64,000 nucleotides of DNA from Verrucomicrobiaceae bacterium (GTDB lineage: Bacteria; Verrucomicrobiota; Verrucomicrobiia; Verrucomicrobiales; Verrucomicrobiaceae): contig CANGYJ010000008.1 in assembly GCA_947458455.1 (NCBI GenBank), positions 248,001 to 312,000 on the forward strand, in the 5' to 3' direction. Shown one piece after another: positions 42,892 through 51,204 of this stretch. The translations under genes were made by a program, and so were the position numbers. The notes beneath the pieces were generated by a model. It was not told the origin of the DNA, did no database searches, and saw only the letters and a program-made list of their open reading frames with translations. How positions within the stretch are numbered: the stretch's first letter is position 1; each line of letters begins with the position of its first letter.

Positions 42892-43641
42892 ATGAAACTC
42901 ATCCTGCTGCTCGCAGCGACACTCTGCCTAACTGCCAAAGCCGACGATCTGCCCACGCTCATGACCACGCGTGGCAAGCTGCTCGCCAGCGAGGACTTCG
43001 CTCAAGCGCCTCCGCCATTCACGGGCAAGCCCGTTGGTTTCGCGAGCGGCTTCACCGGCTGGCGCTACAACAGCAGCGCCACGGGCGGCAAAGGCGGACG
43101 TTGGGAAATCGCGAAGGGCGAGTTCCGTGGCATCGAGACGCCCGGCGCGAACCATCCGGCCACGGCTTCGTTTGGCCTTCCGTTTCAAAACGTGATCATC
43201 CAGTGCGAGGTGCGCCTCAACGACGTTCCTGACGAGGGCCGGAAGTATCGCTCGCTGTTTCTGAAGGCCACGGATGCGAAGGACTACGTCATCTCGCTCA
43301 GCCTCGGCCAAGGCGGTCTGTTTTTGACGCCGTATGATGCGGACAAGATCCATCCCACCACCAAGCAGCGCGAGAAAGGCACCACCGTGAAGCTGCTCAC
43401 GCCGATCAAACTCAACGAATGGCACACCGTCGTGCTGGAGATCCTCGGAAACGAAGTCGTTGGCACGCTGGACAAGCAAAGCATCACGCTGAGCAATCCG
43501 CTCATCGGCAGCGCCAAACACAGTCTCATGCTCGGTGCGGGCACCGAGGCGAGCTTTCGCAAGCTGCGCATCTGGGAAGCGCTGACGAATGCCGAGTGGG
43601 AGAAGAACAAGGCGAAACTCCATGCCACCGCAAAGCCATGA
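42892..43641 (+). CDS. Secreted DUF1080/LamG-like jelly-roll protein
   Basis: 249 residues (signal peptide MKLILLLAATLCLTAKADD). Beta-rich, with the pattern of DUF1080/concanavalin-like folds: LLASEDFAQ, GRWEIAKGEFRGIE, NVIIQCEVRLNDV, NEWHTVVLEILGNEVVGTLDKQSI and FRKLRIWEA. May bind or cleave glycans released by the neighbouring enzymes; the assignment to a catalytic family is not certain. Its stop overlaps the start of the polysaccharide lyase gene (ATGA). Confidence 0.82.
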   Translation: MKLILLLAATLCLTAKADDLPTLMTTRGKLLASEDFAQAPPPFTGKPVGFASGFTGWRYNSSATGGKGGRWEIAKGEFRGIETPGANHPATASFGLPFQNVIIQCEVRLNDVPDEGRKYRSLFLKATDAKDYVISLSLGQGGLFLTPYDADKIHPTTKQREKGTTVKLLTPIKLNEWHTVVLEILGNEVVGTLDKQSITLSNPLIGSAKHSLMLGAGTEASFRKLRIWEALTNAEWEKNKAKLHATAKP

Positions 43642-44957
43642 GAGCCGCGCTTTGCCTCTGCCTTTGGAGTTTGTGCGTGATGGCAAATGAACTGCCGAAG
43701 ACGCTCCGCCTCGATCTTCAGCGTCCGGTTGATCCACGGCTCGCGAAGATCGAATCCGGCGACTTTGGCAGCGGTGAGGTGCATGTGGCTCATTCAGCCA
43801 TCGAAGTCCGTGCGTTGTCCGGCAAGCTCAAGCCGGGCGATCAGTTGGTGCTCTCGGGCACGGACTGGATCGATACGCGATTCACCTTTGAAGGTCACGG
43901 CACGGCTGAGGCTCCGATCATCATCCGGCCGGAGAAGCTGGGCAGCGTGAGTTTCACCGGCGAATCTGCGGTGACGTTCCATGGCGAGCATCTCATCGTG
44001 CATGATCTGGCTTTTCAAGGCGTGGCGGTATCGAAGAACAACGAGGTGCTCTTCCGCGTGGGCAATGGCGAGGCCAAACCGGCCAATCACTGCCTCTTCA
44101 ATCGCCTGCGCTTCGAGAACTGCGGCTCCACGAACCCTGCGGACTGGCCGAAGCTGCATCTCTGGCTCATGAGCATGCGCGGCCGTGGTAATACGGTGTC
44201 GAACTCCACCTTCAGCGGCTTCAAGCACATCGGGCAGATGCTCGGCGCGGCGGAACTGCCCAAGGACGGGCTGCAACAACTGCATGTGCTCAACAACCGC
44301 TTCCTCGACCGACCAAAGATCGACGATCAAAACGGCTACGAGATCATCCAGATCGGCTGGAGCGGCTCGCGTGCGGCTGCCACAGGATCGCTCATCCAGG
44401 GAAACACCTTCGAGCGCTGCGACGGCGAGAACGAACTCATCACGCTCAAGGCCTCTGACATCGTCGTGCGAAAGAATCGCTTCATCGCCAGCCAGGGCGT
44501 GCTCTGCCTGCGCACCGCTCGCCGCGTGCTCGTGCAGGACAACCTCTTCGACGGCCAAGGCCGCGAGAACACTGGCGGCGTCCGTTTGCAAGGCGACGGC
44601 CATGCCCTCATCGGAAACATCTTCCGCAACCTGAAAAAGCCGAAGGACTACTACGCCTGGCCCATCTCCCTCATGGCCGCCGACGTGGAGACCTACGGCG
44701 AAACCGACGCTCTCGGTGGCTACGGACGCTCACACGACATCCTCATCACCCGCAACCGCTTCGAGCATTGCGAGAAGCGCATCGCCGTCGGCATCTACGC
44801 ACGCAAAGAGTATCCACTGCTGCCGAAGAATATCGTCGTGCGCGAGAATGTGTTCGCAGGCATGGGAGATGGTAGCGCCTTCGACTACATCGCCCCTGAC
44901 CCGATCGGCGAACTGCCGAAGGAACTTCATGAGTCCAAAAACACCTTCGAGCCATGA
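43638..44957 (+). CDS. Polysaccharide lyase family 6 (chondroitinase B/alginate lyase-like)
   Basis: 439 residues from the ATG at 43638, which overlaps the previous stop; a signal peptide follows (RAALCLCLWSLCVMANE). Right-handed beta-helix with the PL6 core: NELITLKASDIVVRKNRF gives the catalytic Lys (K271) and GVLCLRTARRVLVQDNLFDG the Arg (R292), 21 residues apart as in chondroitinase B; GGVRLQGDGHALIGNIFRN follows. The LRHG motif usual at the Arg is LRTA here. PL6 enzymes cleave dermatan/chondroitin sulfate or alginate by beta-elimination. Which of these is used here is not shown by sequence alone. Confidence 0.9.
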   Translation: MRAALCLCLWSLCVMANELPKTLRLDLQRPVDPRLAKIESGDFGSGEVHVAHSAIEVRALSGKLKPGDQLVLSGTDWIDTRFTFEGHGTAEAPIIIRPEKLGSVSFTGESAVTFHGEHLIVHDLAFQGVAVSKNNEVLFRVGNGEAKPANHCLFNRLRFENCGSTNPADWPKLHLWLMSMRGRGNTVSNSTFSGFKHIGQMLGAAELPKDGLQQLHVLNNRFLDRPKIDDQNGYEIIQIGWSGSRAAATGSLIQGNTFERCDGENELITLKASDIVVRKNRFIASQGVLCLRTARRVLVQDNLFDGQGRENTGGVRLQGDGHALIGNIFRNLKKPKDYYAWPISLMAADVETYGETDALGGYGRSHDILITRNRFEHCEKRIAVGIYARKEYPLLPKNIVVRENVFAGMGDGSAFDYIAPDPIGELPKELHESKNTFEP

Positions 44958-46387
44958 TCCACCGATTTCTCCTCATCCTCTTCGCTCTCTGCCCTTCGAT
45001 CTTCGCGGCGCAGCCGAATATTCTGCACATCCTCGCCGATGACATGGGATGGAATGCGCTGAGCTGTTACGGCAACAAAGACCTGCAAACGCCGCACTTG
45101 GATCGTCTCGCGGCGCAGGGGATGCGGTTCACGCAGGCGTATGCCGATGCACAATGCTCGCCGACGCGTGCCGCCTTTCTCTCCGGTCAATACGGTGCTC
45201 GCACGGGCGTGTTCAAGGTGCTGAATGAGAAGGAGCCGTCGTTTGCGCCGATGCGTTCCGCCGAGGCGAAGGATGCGCTGGGACCGGAAACAGCCACACT
45301 GGCGACCACCTTGCGCCAAGCGGGCTACACGACCGGCATCAGCGGCAAGTGGCACATCGCGAACAACTACGCTGTCGCAGCATTGCGTAAGCGCGAAGGC
45401 TACTTCGACGCCTACGGCTTCGATTTCGCCGGTCCGGCGAATGGCAACGAACATCACGAGGATAAAACCGTCTCCGCCATCACGGACGACATCATCGGCT
45501 TTATCGAAGCGAACCGCAGCAAGCCATGGTTTGCCTTCGTATCGCATTTCAGCCCCCACACGAAGCTGGAAGCACCGGAGGCGTTGATCGCGAAGCATGT
45601 CGCCCGAGGCTTCAAGCGATCGGCAAACGATGAAGGCAAGTCCACCGAGCGCCCCATCGCGAACTACCTCGCCATGCTGGAGCATCTCGACAACGAAGTG
45701 GGCCGCCTTCTCGCGAAACTCGATGAACTCAAGCTCAGCGACGACACGCTCGTCATCTTCACCAGCGACAACGGCGGCCTCTCCCGCGTGACGAACAACG
45801 CCCCACTCCGCGAAGGCAAAGGCTCGCCCTACGAAGGCGGCATCCGCGTCCCGCTCCTCGTGCGCTGGCCAGCAAAGGTGAAAGCTGGCAGCGAGTGCGA
45901 TGCTCCCGTCCATACCGTGGATTTTTATCCGACGTTTGCCGCGCTCGCCGACGCGCCACCGACTTCAGCGCATCCGCTCGATGGCGAAAACCTCCTACCG
46001 CGACTCACCCAAACCGGCCCACTCCAGCGTCCGGCTTTGTTCTGGCACATGCCCACCTACACCACGAACTACGGACGCACGCCCTGCGCCGTCATCCGCG
46101 AGGGCGCTTGGAAGCTCATCCACTGGTTCGGTGACTACCTCGACACCACCGGCTTCACGCCCGACGACAAACCCTACGGCAAACTCGTCGTCGGCCCGCG
46201 CACCGAGCTCTTCAACCTCCGCGAAGACCCCAACGAAACCCACAACCTCGCCACCGACCGCCCCAAGAAAACCACCCACCTCACCAACGCCCTCAACGCC
46301 TGGCTCAAACGCACCAAGGCCAAGCTCCCCACCCCGAATCCCGACTTCAATGAGAAACGCTGGCGGATATCGGCTGGTGCCAAATAA
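44954..46387 (+). CDS. Secreted sulfatase (operon sulfatase 2), CxPTR type
   Basis: 477 residues, start ATGA overlapping the lyase stop; signal peptide MIHRFLLILFALCPSIFAAQ. Metal site PNILHILADDMGWN, formylglycine site AQCSPTRAAFLSG (C68, R72), GKWHIANNY, and FTSDNGGLSR near residue 275. The site has Thr in place of the usual Ser (C-S-P-T-R). Likely exo-acting sulfatase on the oligosaccharides made by the lyase. The next gene starts 18 bases on. Confidence 0.94.
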   Translation: MIHRFLLILFALCPSIFAAQPNILHILADDMGWNALSCYGNKDLQTPHLDRLAAQGMRFTQAYADAQCSPTRAAFLSGQYGARTGVFKVLNEKEPSFAPMRSAEAKDALGPETATLATTLRQAGYTTGISGKWHIANNYAVAALRKREGYFDAYGFDFAGPANGNEHHEDKTVSAITDDIIGFIEANRSKPWFAFVSHFSPHTKLEAPEALIAKHVARGFKRSANDEGKSTERPIANYLAMLEHLDNEVGRLLAKLDELKLSDDTLVIFTSDNGGLSRVTNNAPLREGKGSPYEGGIRVPLLVRWPAKVKAGSECDAPVHTVDFYPTFAALADAPPTSAHPLDGENLLPRLTQTGPLQRPALFWHMPTYTTNYGRTPCAVIREGAWKLIHWFGDYLDTTGFTPDDKPYGKLVVGPRTELFNLREDPNETHNLATDRPKKTTHLTNALNAWLKRTKAKLPTPNPDFNEKRWRISAGAK

Positions 46388-46405
46388 CCCAGGTTGGTTC
46401 ATCCC

Positions 46406-47839
46406 ATGATACGCGTTCTTTTCATCCTCTTCGCCCTGTGCTGCACGCTCCAGGCAGCGCAGCCCAACATCCTCATCATCCTCGCCGATGACCTCGGCTA
46501 CGGTGATCTCGGCTGCTATGGCGCGAAGGACATCCGCACGCCGCATCTCGATAAGATGGCCGCAGAGGGCTTGAAGCTCACCAGCTTCTACGCGCAGCCG
46601 ATTTGCGGTCCAAGTCGCGCAGCACTGATGACCGGCTGTTATCCCCTTCGCATCGGCGAGGTGAAAAACGGCAAAAACGGCCACACGCTGCCGCATACGA
46701 AGGAAGTCTTCATGGCGGAGATGCTGCGTGATTCGGGCTATCGCACCGGCATCGTCGGCAAATGGCATCTCGGCATGAACGCAGGCTGCGACCCCATCGC
46801 GCAAGGCTTTCAGCACGGCTACTTCACACCCGCTTTCAATGGAGCCACCCGCGACATCCAGCCCGGAGCGGTCGTGCCCTTCATGCGCAGGCCAGGTGAG
46901 GTTGTGCGCACCATCAAGACGCAGGCAGATATGGACACACTCACCGCCGACTGCACCCGCGAGGCGCTGGAGTTCATGCGCAACTCAAACCAAGAACCAG
47001 CAACCAAGAATAAAGAACCTTTCTTCCTCTACCTCGCCTATCACATGCCGCATGTGCCGCTCGGCGTGTCGGAGACGTTTCGCGGTAAGTCAAAGCGCGG
47101 CTTGTATGGCGATGCCGTCGAGGAACTCGACACCGCCATCGGCGACATCTTCGCCGAGCTGAAAAAACTCGGCCTCGATGACAACACGCTTGTCGTCTTC
47201 ACCAGCGATAACGGCCCGTGGACCGACAAACAGATCGGTGACCATGGCGGCAGCCCTGGTCCTTTTCGTGGAGCCAAAATGACCACTTGGGAAGGCGGTT
47301 GGCGTGTCCCCGGCATCGTGCGCTGGCCCGGCAAAGTCCGCGCCGATGAAACCAGCGACGGCATCGCCGCCACCATCGACCTGCTGCCTACCTTCGCCGC
47401 ACTCTCTGGCGCAAAACTCCCGGACGCTAAGCTCGACGGCCTCGACCTCACCGATTTCCTCACCACGCCAAACGCTCCCAGCCCACGCGAGACCTTCCTC
47501 TACCACAACGGCGCACGCCTCACCGCCGTGCGGCACAAGGACTTCAAACTCGTCTTCGCCCGCCCCGCCGGCGGCGAGATGCCCTACATGCCCAACTTTG
47601 TGACCGGCCACATCGAATCCCTGCCGCAGACCCAGCTCTACCAACTCTCCGCCGACCCGACTGAATCCACTGACCTTTCCGCGAAGCGTCCCGCCGTCGT
47701 GAAGCTCCTCACCCAACTCGCCGACGAATCCCGCGCCGACCTCGGCGACTTCACCGGCCCCGGCAATGGTGCGCACTTCTTTGACGAAGGCCCCCGCTGG
47801 CCCAAAGCCGCCGAAACGAAGCGCAAACAGGCCAAGTGA
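46406..47839 (+). CDS. Secreted sulfatase (operon sulfatase 3)
   Basis: 477 residues from the ATG at 46406; the in-frame TTG at 46394 is less likely. Signal peptide MIRVLFILFALCCTLQAAQ. Motifs: PNILIILADDLGYGDLGCYG, canonical C67-G-P-S-R in ICGPSRAALMTG, GKWHLGMNAG, YLAYHMPHVPLG, FTSDNGPW. Around residues 195-205 (NSNQEPATKNKE) there is a short insertion before PFFLYLAYHMP that sulfatases of this type lack; its DNA is an AAGAACC-type repeat. Typical of N-acetyl-galactosamine- or arylsulfatase-like enzymes, but the substrate is not predictable. Confidence 0.95.
   Translation: MIRVLFILFALCCTLQAAQPNILIILADDLGYGDLGCYGAKDIRTPHLDKMAAEGLKLTSFYAQPICGPSRAALMTGCYPLRIGEVKNGKNGHTLPHTKEVFMAEMLRDSGYRTGIVGKWHLGMNAGCDPIAQGFQHGYFTPAFNGATRDIQPGAVVPFMRRPGEVVRTIKTQADMDTLTADCTREALEFMRNSNQEPATKNKEPFFLYLAYHMPHVPLGVSETFRGKSKRGLYGDAVEELDTAIGDIFAELKKLGLDDNTLVVFTSDNGPWTDKQIGDHGGSPGPFRGAKMTTWEGGWRVPGIVRWPGKVRADETSDGIAATIDLLPTFAALSGAKLPDAKLDGLDLTDFLTTPNAPSPRETFLYHNGARLTAVRHKDFKLVFARPAGGEMPYMPNFVTGHIESLPQTQLYQLSADPTESTDLSAKRPAVVKLLTQLADESRADLGDFTGPGNGAHFFDEGPRWPKAAETKRKQAK
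46986..47019 (+). repeat. AAGAACC-type micro-repeat inside sulfatase 3
   Basis: The DNA reads AAACCAAGAACCAGCAACC, then AAGAATAAAGAACC, a run of AAGAACC-like units in frame. It encodes the insertion NSNQEPATKNKE. A similar tract occurs in the giant heme protein gene at 57818-57851. Confidence 0.6.
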
Positions 47840-47858
47840 CTCGATGCCTTCTCACACC

Positions 47859-49262
47859 ATGACACGCCTCCTTTTGATCTTCTTCGCTCTTTGCCCTGCG
47901 CTGTTCGCAGCGCCGCCAAACGTCCTCTTCATCATCGTCGATGACCTCACGACGACGTTGGGCTGCTATGGCAATGCACACGTCCGCACGCCGGGGATGG
48001 ATGCGCTGGCGGCGCGTGGGGTGCGGTTTGATCGGGCTTACACGCAGTTCGCGCTGTGCAATCCCTCGCGGTGCTCGTTTCTCACGGGCTGCTATCCGGA
48101 GAAGACGGGCGTGATGGATCTCACGACGAGTTTGCGCAAGGCATTGCCGAACGAAGTGACGCTGCCGCAGCATTTCAAAGACAACGGCTACGCCACCGGA
48201 CGCGTCGGCAAGGTCTTCCATGTGCCTGATCCAAAGACGAAGCTCGATGTCGAACTCGGCTCCGCGCTGCACCGGGACAACGAAATCCTCACCGAGGCCA
48301 AAACGGCAAACGATCCCGACGACAAACCGCGCACGAAGGCCAAGGGCGATGGCTACAACCGCACTTACGCGGCCTCATCGCGGCCAGCGGCAGAATTCAC
48401 CGATTACGCGATCGCTGACGATGCCATCGCCACGCTGGAGCAGTTCAAGGCGAAGCCGTTTTTCCTCGCCGTGGGCTTCATCCGACCTCACACGCCGTTT
48501 GTGGCCCCGAAATCGTTCTTTGAGGCCATCGACCAGACGAAGCTCACGCTGCCGCCGTTATACCGCGACGGAGGTGAAGTCCTCACGCAACTGCCCAAAG
48601 CCTCGCTGCGGCCCAACAACAACGTTTTCCGCTACGCCGCTCCCACTCGCGATGAAGCCCGTGATGCGTTGCAGGCTTACCTGGCCTCCACGAGCTTCGT
48701 GGACTCGCAAATCGCTCGTGTGCTCGAAAAGCTCGATGAACTGCATCTCGCCGAAAAAACCATCATCGTGCTCACCGGCGATCACGGCTATCAACTCGGC
48801 GAACACGGCCTGTGGGCCAAGCAGACGCTCTTTGAAGGCGCGAACCATGTACCGCTGATCATCGCCGCACCCGGTGTGAAGCCTGGAGCTCGCAGCGGCC
48901 TGGCCGAGCAGGTGGACATCTATCCCACGCTCTGCGATCTCGCCGGATTGCCCAAGCCGAAGCATCTACAAGGCCGCAGCCTGAAACCGATGCTCGATGA
49001 TCCGAGCACAAAGGGAAAGCAGGTGGCCATCAGCACCATGATCGCCCCGCACACGAAACAAACCGGCCACAGCCTGCGCACCGATGCCTTTCGCTACATC
49101 GCCTGGGAAGGCGGCGAAGAACTTCTCTATGATTTGCGCACCGATGCGGATGAACTCCACAACCTCGCCAAGCAACCCGCACAAGCCGAGCGCATGAATC
49201 GAATGCGGGAGCGACTGGCGGCGCATTTGAAGAGTGTGGTTGAGTCCTCTGGACTCAGGTGA
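47859..49262 (+). CDS. Iduronate-2-sulfatase-like secreted sulfatase (operon sulfatase 4)
   Basis: 467 residues from the ATG at 47859 (signal peptide MTRLLLIFFALCPALFAAP); 47844 is an alternative. The run NVLFIIVDDLTTTLGCYG, ALCNPSRCSFLTG (C67-N-P-S-R), VGKVFHVPD, FFLAVGFIRPHTPF, and LTGDHGYQLGEHGLWAKQTLFEGANHVPLI parallels human iduronate-2-sulfatase (SVGKVFH, FLAVGYHKPHIPF, GEHGEWAKYSNF). It likely acts on 2-O-sulfated uronic acid or a similar sugar. The last nine codons, SVVESSGLR, lie in a palindromic element (GTGTGGT family), so the native C-terminus was replaced or extended. Confidence 0.92.
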   Translation: MTRLLLIFFALCPALFAAPPNVLFIIVDDLTTTLGCYGNAHVRTPGMDALAARGVRFDRAYTQFALCNPSRCSFLTGCYPEKTGVMDLTTSLRKALPNEVTLPQHFKDNGYATGRVGKVFHVPDPKTKLDVELGSALHRDNEILTEAKTANDPDDKPRTKAKGDGYNRTYAASSRPAAEFTDYAIADDAIATLEQFKAKPFFLAVGFIRPHTPFVAPKSFFEAIDQTKLTLPPLYRDGGEVLTQLPKASLRPNNNVFRYAAPTRDEARDALQAYLASTSFVDSQIARVLEKLDELHLAEKTIIVLTGDHGYQLGEHGLWAKQTLFEGANHVPLIIAAPGVKPGARSGLAEQVDIYPTLCDLAGLPKPKHLQGRSLKPMLDDPSTKGKQVAISTMIAPHTKQTGHSLRTDAFRYIAWEGGEELLYDLRTDADELHNLAKQPAQAERMNRMRERLAAHLKSVVESSGLR

Positions 49263-49291
49263 AGACCGCTGTCCAGAGGACGGCACCACAC
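49234..49291. repeat. REP-like two-hairpin element, GTGTGGT family, copy 2
   Basis: GTGTGGT (49234) and ACCACAC (49285) are inverted ends. Hairpins are GAGTCC-TCT-GGACTC and GTCC-AGA-GGAC. Bases 49232-49257 are identical to 10885-10910. The sulfatase 4 coding region ends inside it (stop 49260-49262), and the minus-strand gene ends five bases after it. Confidence 0.88.
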
Positions 49292-49295
49292 GGAT

Positions 49296-51089
49296 TCAGC
49301 AGGCCCACGACAGACGTGGTGCCTCAAAGGTCATCATGTGACCGCTAAGCGGATGCTTCAGGCTGAGCTTCCAGGCATGAAGGCAGAGCGGGGGGGCATC
49401 CACAGGCAGGGTTTGTGTATCGCCAGTGCCGCCTTCGGCAGGGTAGGTGGCATCGCCCGTGATCGGATGGCCGAGATGGCGAAGGTGCAGGCGGATTTGA
49501 TTCGTGCGGCCCGTGAGAGGTCGTGCCTCGACGAGGGCCGTGCCATCGGCGGCACGGCTCAGCACGCGGAACTCGGTGTGTGCCGCTTGGCCGTCTTCGG
49601 CGATCTCGCGACCACCGAGTTTTCCTGCCTCGGCGCTCACAGGCGCATCGCAGGCAAACTCGTCCGCTTGCGGGTGCCCCTGCACGCGGGCGAGATAGAC
49701 TTTTTCGATCTCGCCATGCTCAAACTGCGGCTGCACGAGACGGGCAAAGTGCCGCGTCTTGGCAAAGACCACCACGCCCGTCGTGTTCGCATCGAGGCGG
49801 TGGATGGAGCGCGGCATGAGCGGATGCAGCGCGAGGTTGAGAAAGTATTGCAGCGTGTTTCGGCAGAAGCGCCCGCCCTCGTGCATGGGGAGCGGTGCCG
49901 GTTTATGGAGAACGAGCAGTGCCTCGTCCTCAAAGAGCACCTTCACCTCTGCGTTTACTGCAGGCTCGAGTGAGGCGGGTTTGAGATGGTGGTAATGCTC
50001 GCCGGACCTGACTTTGTGCGCAAGCAGCGCGGGCAAGGCGTCCTTGGTCGTGATACGGCCTTCCGCAAAGACGCGGAGCCAATCCTCGCGATCCGTGTGA
50101 GGCAGGATGTGGCAGATGGCATCGAGCACCGTCATCCCATCACAGGCCGCTGGGATGTGAAAGGGGCGTACGAGGTCATACGGCACACAGCCTGGCAAAG
50201 GCTCCGCCGCACGCCGAATAGCCGCCTCGGTCTGCAAGCGATGCAGCTCCTGCTGCTGCTCATCCGTTTTAAAACAATACAGGCAGGACACATGCGGCAC
50301 ATAGCGTGAGTCAGCCTGCTCTTCGGCGGTGAGTGGTGTCTGGCAGACAAAACACTGGGCCGAGGGCGTCTCCTCCAGCGCGGGGTCCACCCCCACTCGC
50401 TGATCAAAGACGAAGCACTCACCTTCGAAATGAGCGGGGCCGCATTCCTCGAAGTATTTCAAGATGCCGCCATCGAGCTGCCAGATCTGTTCGAAGCCCT
50501 CTCGCTCCATGAAGGGAGCCGCTTTTTCGCAGCGGATGCCACCGGTGCAGAAGGTGACGATGGGTTTCTTTTTCCAGTCCTCCGGTAGTTTGGCGACAGC
50601 GGCGGGGAAATCGCGGAAATGATCCACCTGGGCTGGCACCGCGCCTTTGAAGGTGCCCATCTTGACCTCGTAATCGTTGCGTGTGTCGAAGAGCAGCACC
50701 TCGCGACCTTCATCGAGCCACCTTTTCAGTTCCTGCGGCGGCAGATGACGGGAGGTGTATTTCGATGGATCAATGCCCTCCACGCCAAAGGCGATGATCT
50801 CCTTTTTGATGCGCACCAGCATGCGGCGAAAGGGCTGCTCCTCACTCAGGCTCACCTTCGGCGTCAGATCCTCCAGGCCGGGCAGTGAGCGGAGTTCCGC
50901 CACGAGGGTGTCAACCGCCTCGCCTGGGCCAGCGATGAAAAGATTCACGCCTTCTGTGCTCAGCAGGATGGTGCCCTTCAGCTCCAAGCTCTTGCACAGC
51001 CTCAGCAAACGCTCACGCAGTTCCTTGAGCCCTGTCATGGGAGCGAATTTGTAGGTCGAGATGTTGGTGATCGGCTTCGGCTTCGTCAT
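49296..51089 (-). CDS. Fusion of TrhO/YceA-type rhodanese with RluA-type pseudouridine synthase
   Basis: 597 residues. Residues 1-90: an acylphosphatase-like TrhO N-terminus (ISTYKFAPM, GTILLSTEGVNLFIAG). Residues 110-220: rhodanese with active-site C181 in TFCTGGIRCEKAAPFM, followed by the cysteine pairs C246/C249 and C269/C272 typical of YceA. Residues about 310-597: RluA pseudouridine synthase, RSIHRLDANTTGVVVFAKT with catalytic D433, and LTGRTNQIRLHLRHLGHPITGD. TrhO hydroxylates tRNA U34 wobble uridine; RluA-type enzymes make pseudouridine. One polypeptide joining both is unusual; the domains are each complete. A palindromic element lies downstream. Confidence 0.92.
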   Translation of the reverse strand: MTKPKPITNISTYKFAPMTGLKELRERLLRLCKSLELKGTILLSTEGVNLFIAGPGEAVDTLVAELRSLPGLEDLTPKVSLSEEQPFRRMLVRIKKEIIAFGVEGIDPSKYTSRHLPPQELKRWLDEGREVLLFDTRNDYEVKMGTFKGAVPAQVDHFRDFPAAVAKLPEDWKKKPIVTFCTGGIRCEKAAPFMEREGFEQIWQLDGGILKYFEECGPAHFEGECFVFDQRVGVDPALEETPSAQCFVCQTPLTAEEQADSRYVPHVSCLYCFKTDEQQQELHRLQTEAAIRRAAEPLPGCVPYDLVRPFHIPAACDGMTVLDAICHILPHTDREDWLRVFAEGRITTKDALPALLAHKVRSGEHYHHLKPASLEPAVNAEVKVLFEDEALLVLHKPAPLPMHEGGRFCRNTLQYFLNLALHPLMPRSIHRLDANTTGVVVFAKTRHFARLVQPQFEHGEIEKVYLARVQGHPQADEFACDAPVSAEAGKLGGREIAEDGQAAHTEFRVLSRAADGTALVEARPLTGRTNQIRLHLRHLGHPITGDATYPAEGGTGDTQTLPVDAPPLCLHAWKLSLKHPLSGHMMTFEAPRLSWAC

Positions 51090-51150
51090 CAGCGCTTCAA
51101 AAACACACCTTCATGCCGCGTGCGAGGGAAAATCCCGCACCATCCTTGCG

Positions 51151-51175
51151 CTGGGGGTGCGCTTTGCACACCCAG
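51151..51175. repeat. Imperfect hairpin between two minus-strand genes
   Basis: CTGGG-G-GTGC pairs with GCAC-A-CCCAG around a short GCTTT loop. It lies between the exonuclease-like gene and the tRNA-modification fusion gene, both on the minus strand. No T-run follows directly, so a terminator role is only possible. Confidence 0.4.
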
Positions 51176-51204
51176 AGAAGAATAGGCAGCTGCAAGGCAC
51201 CATC

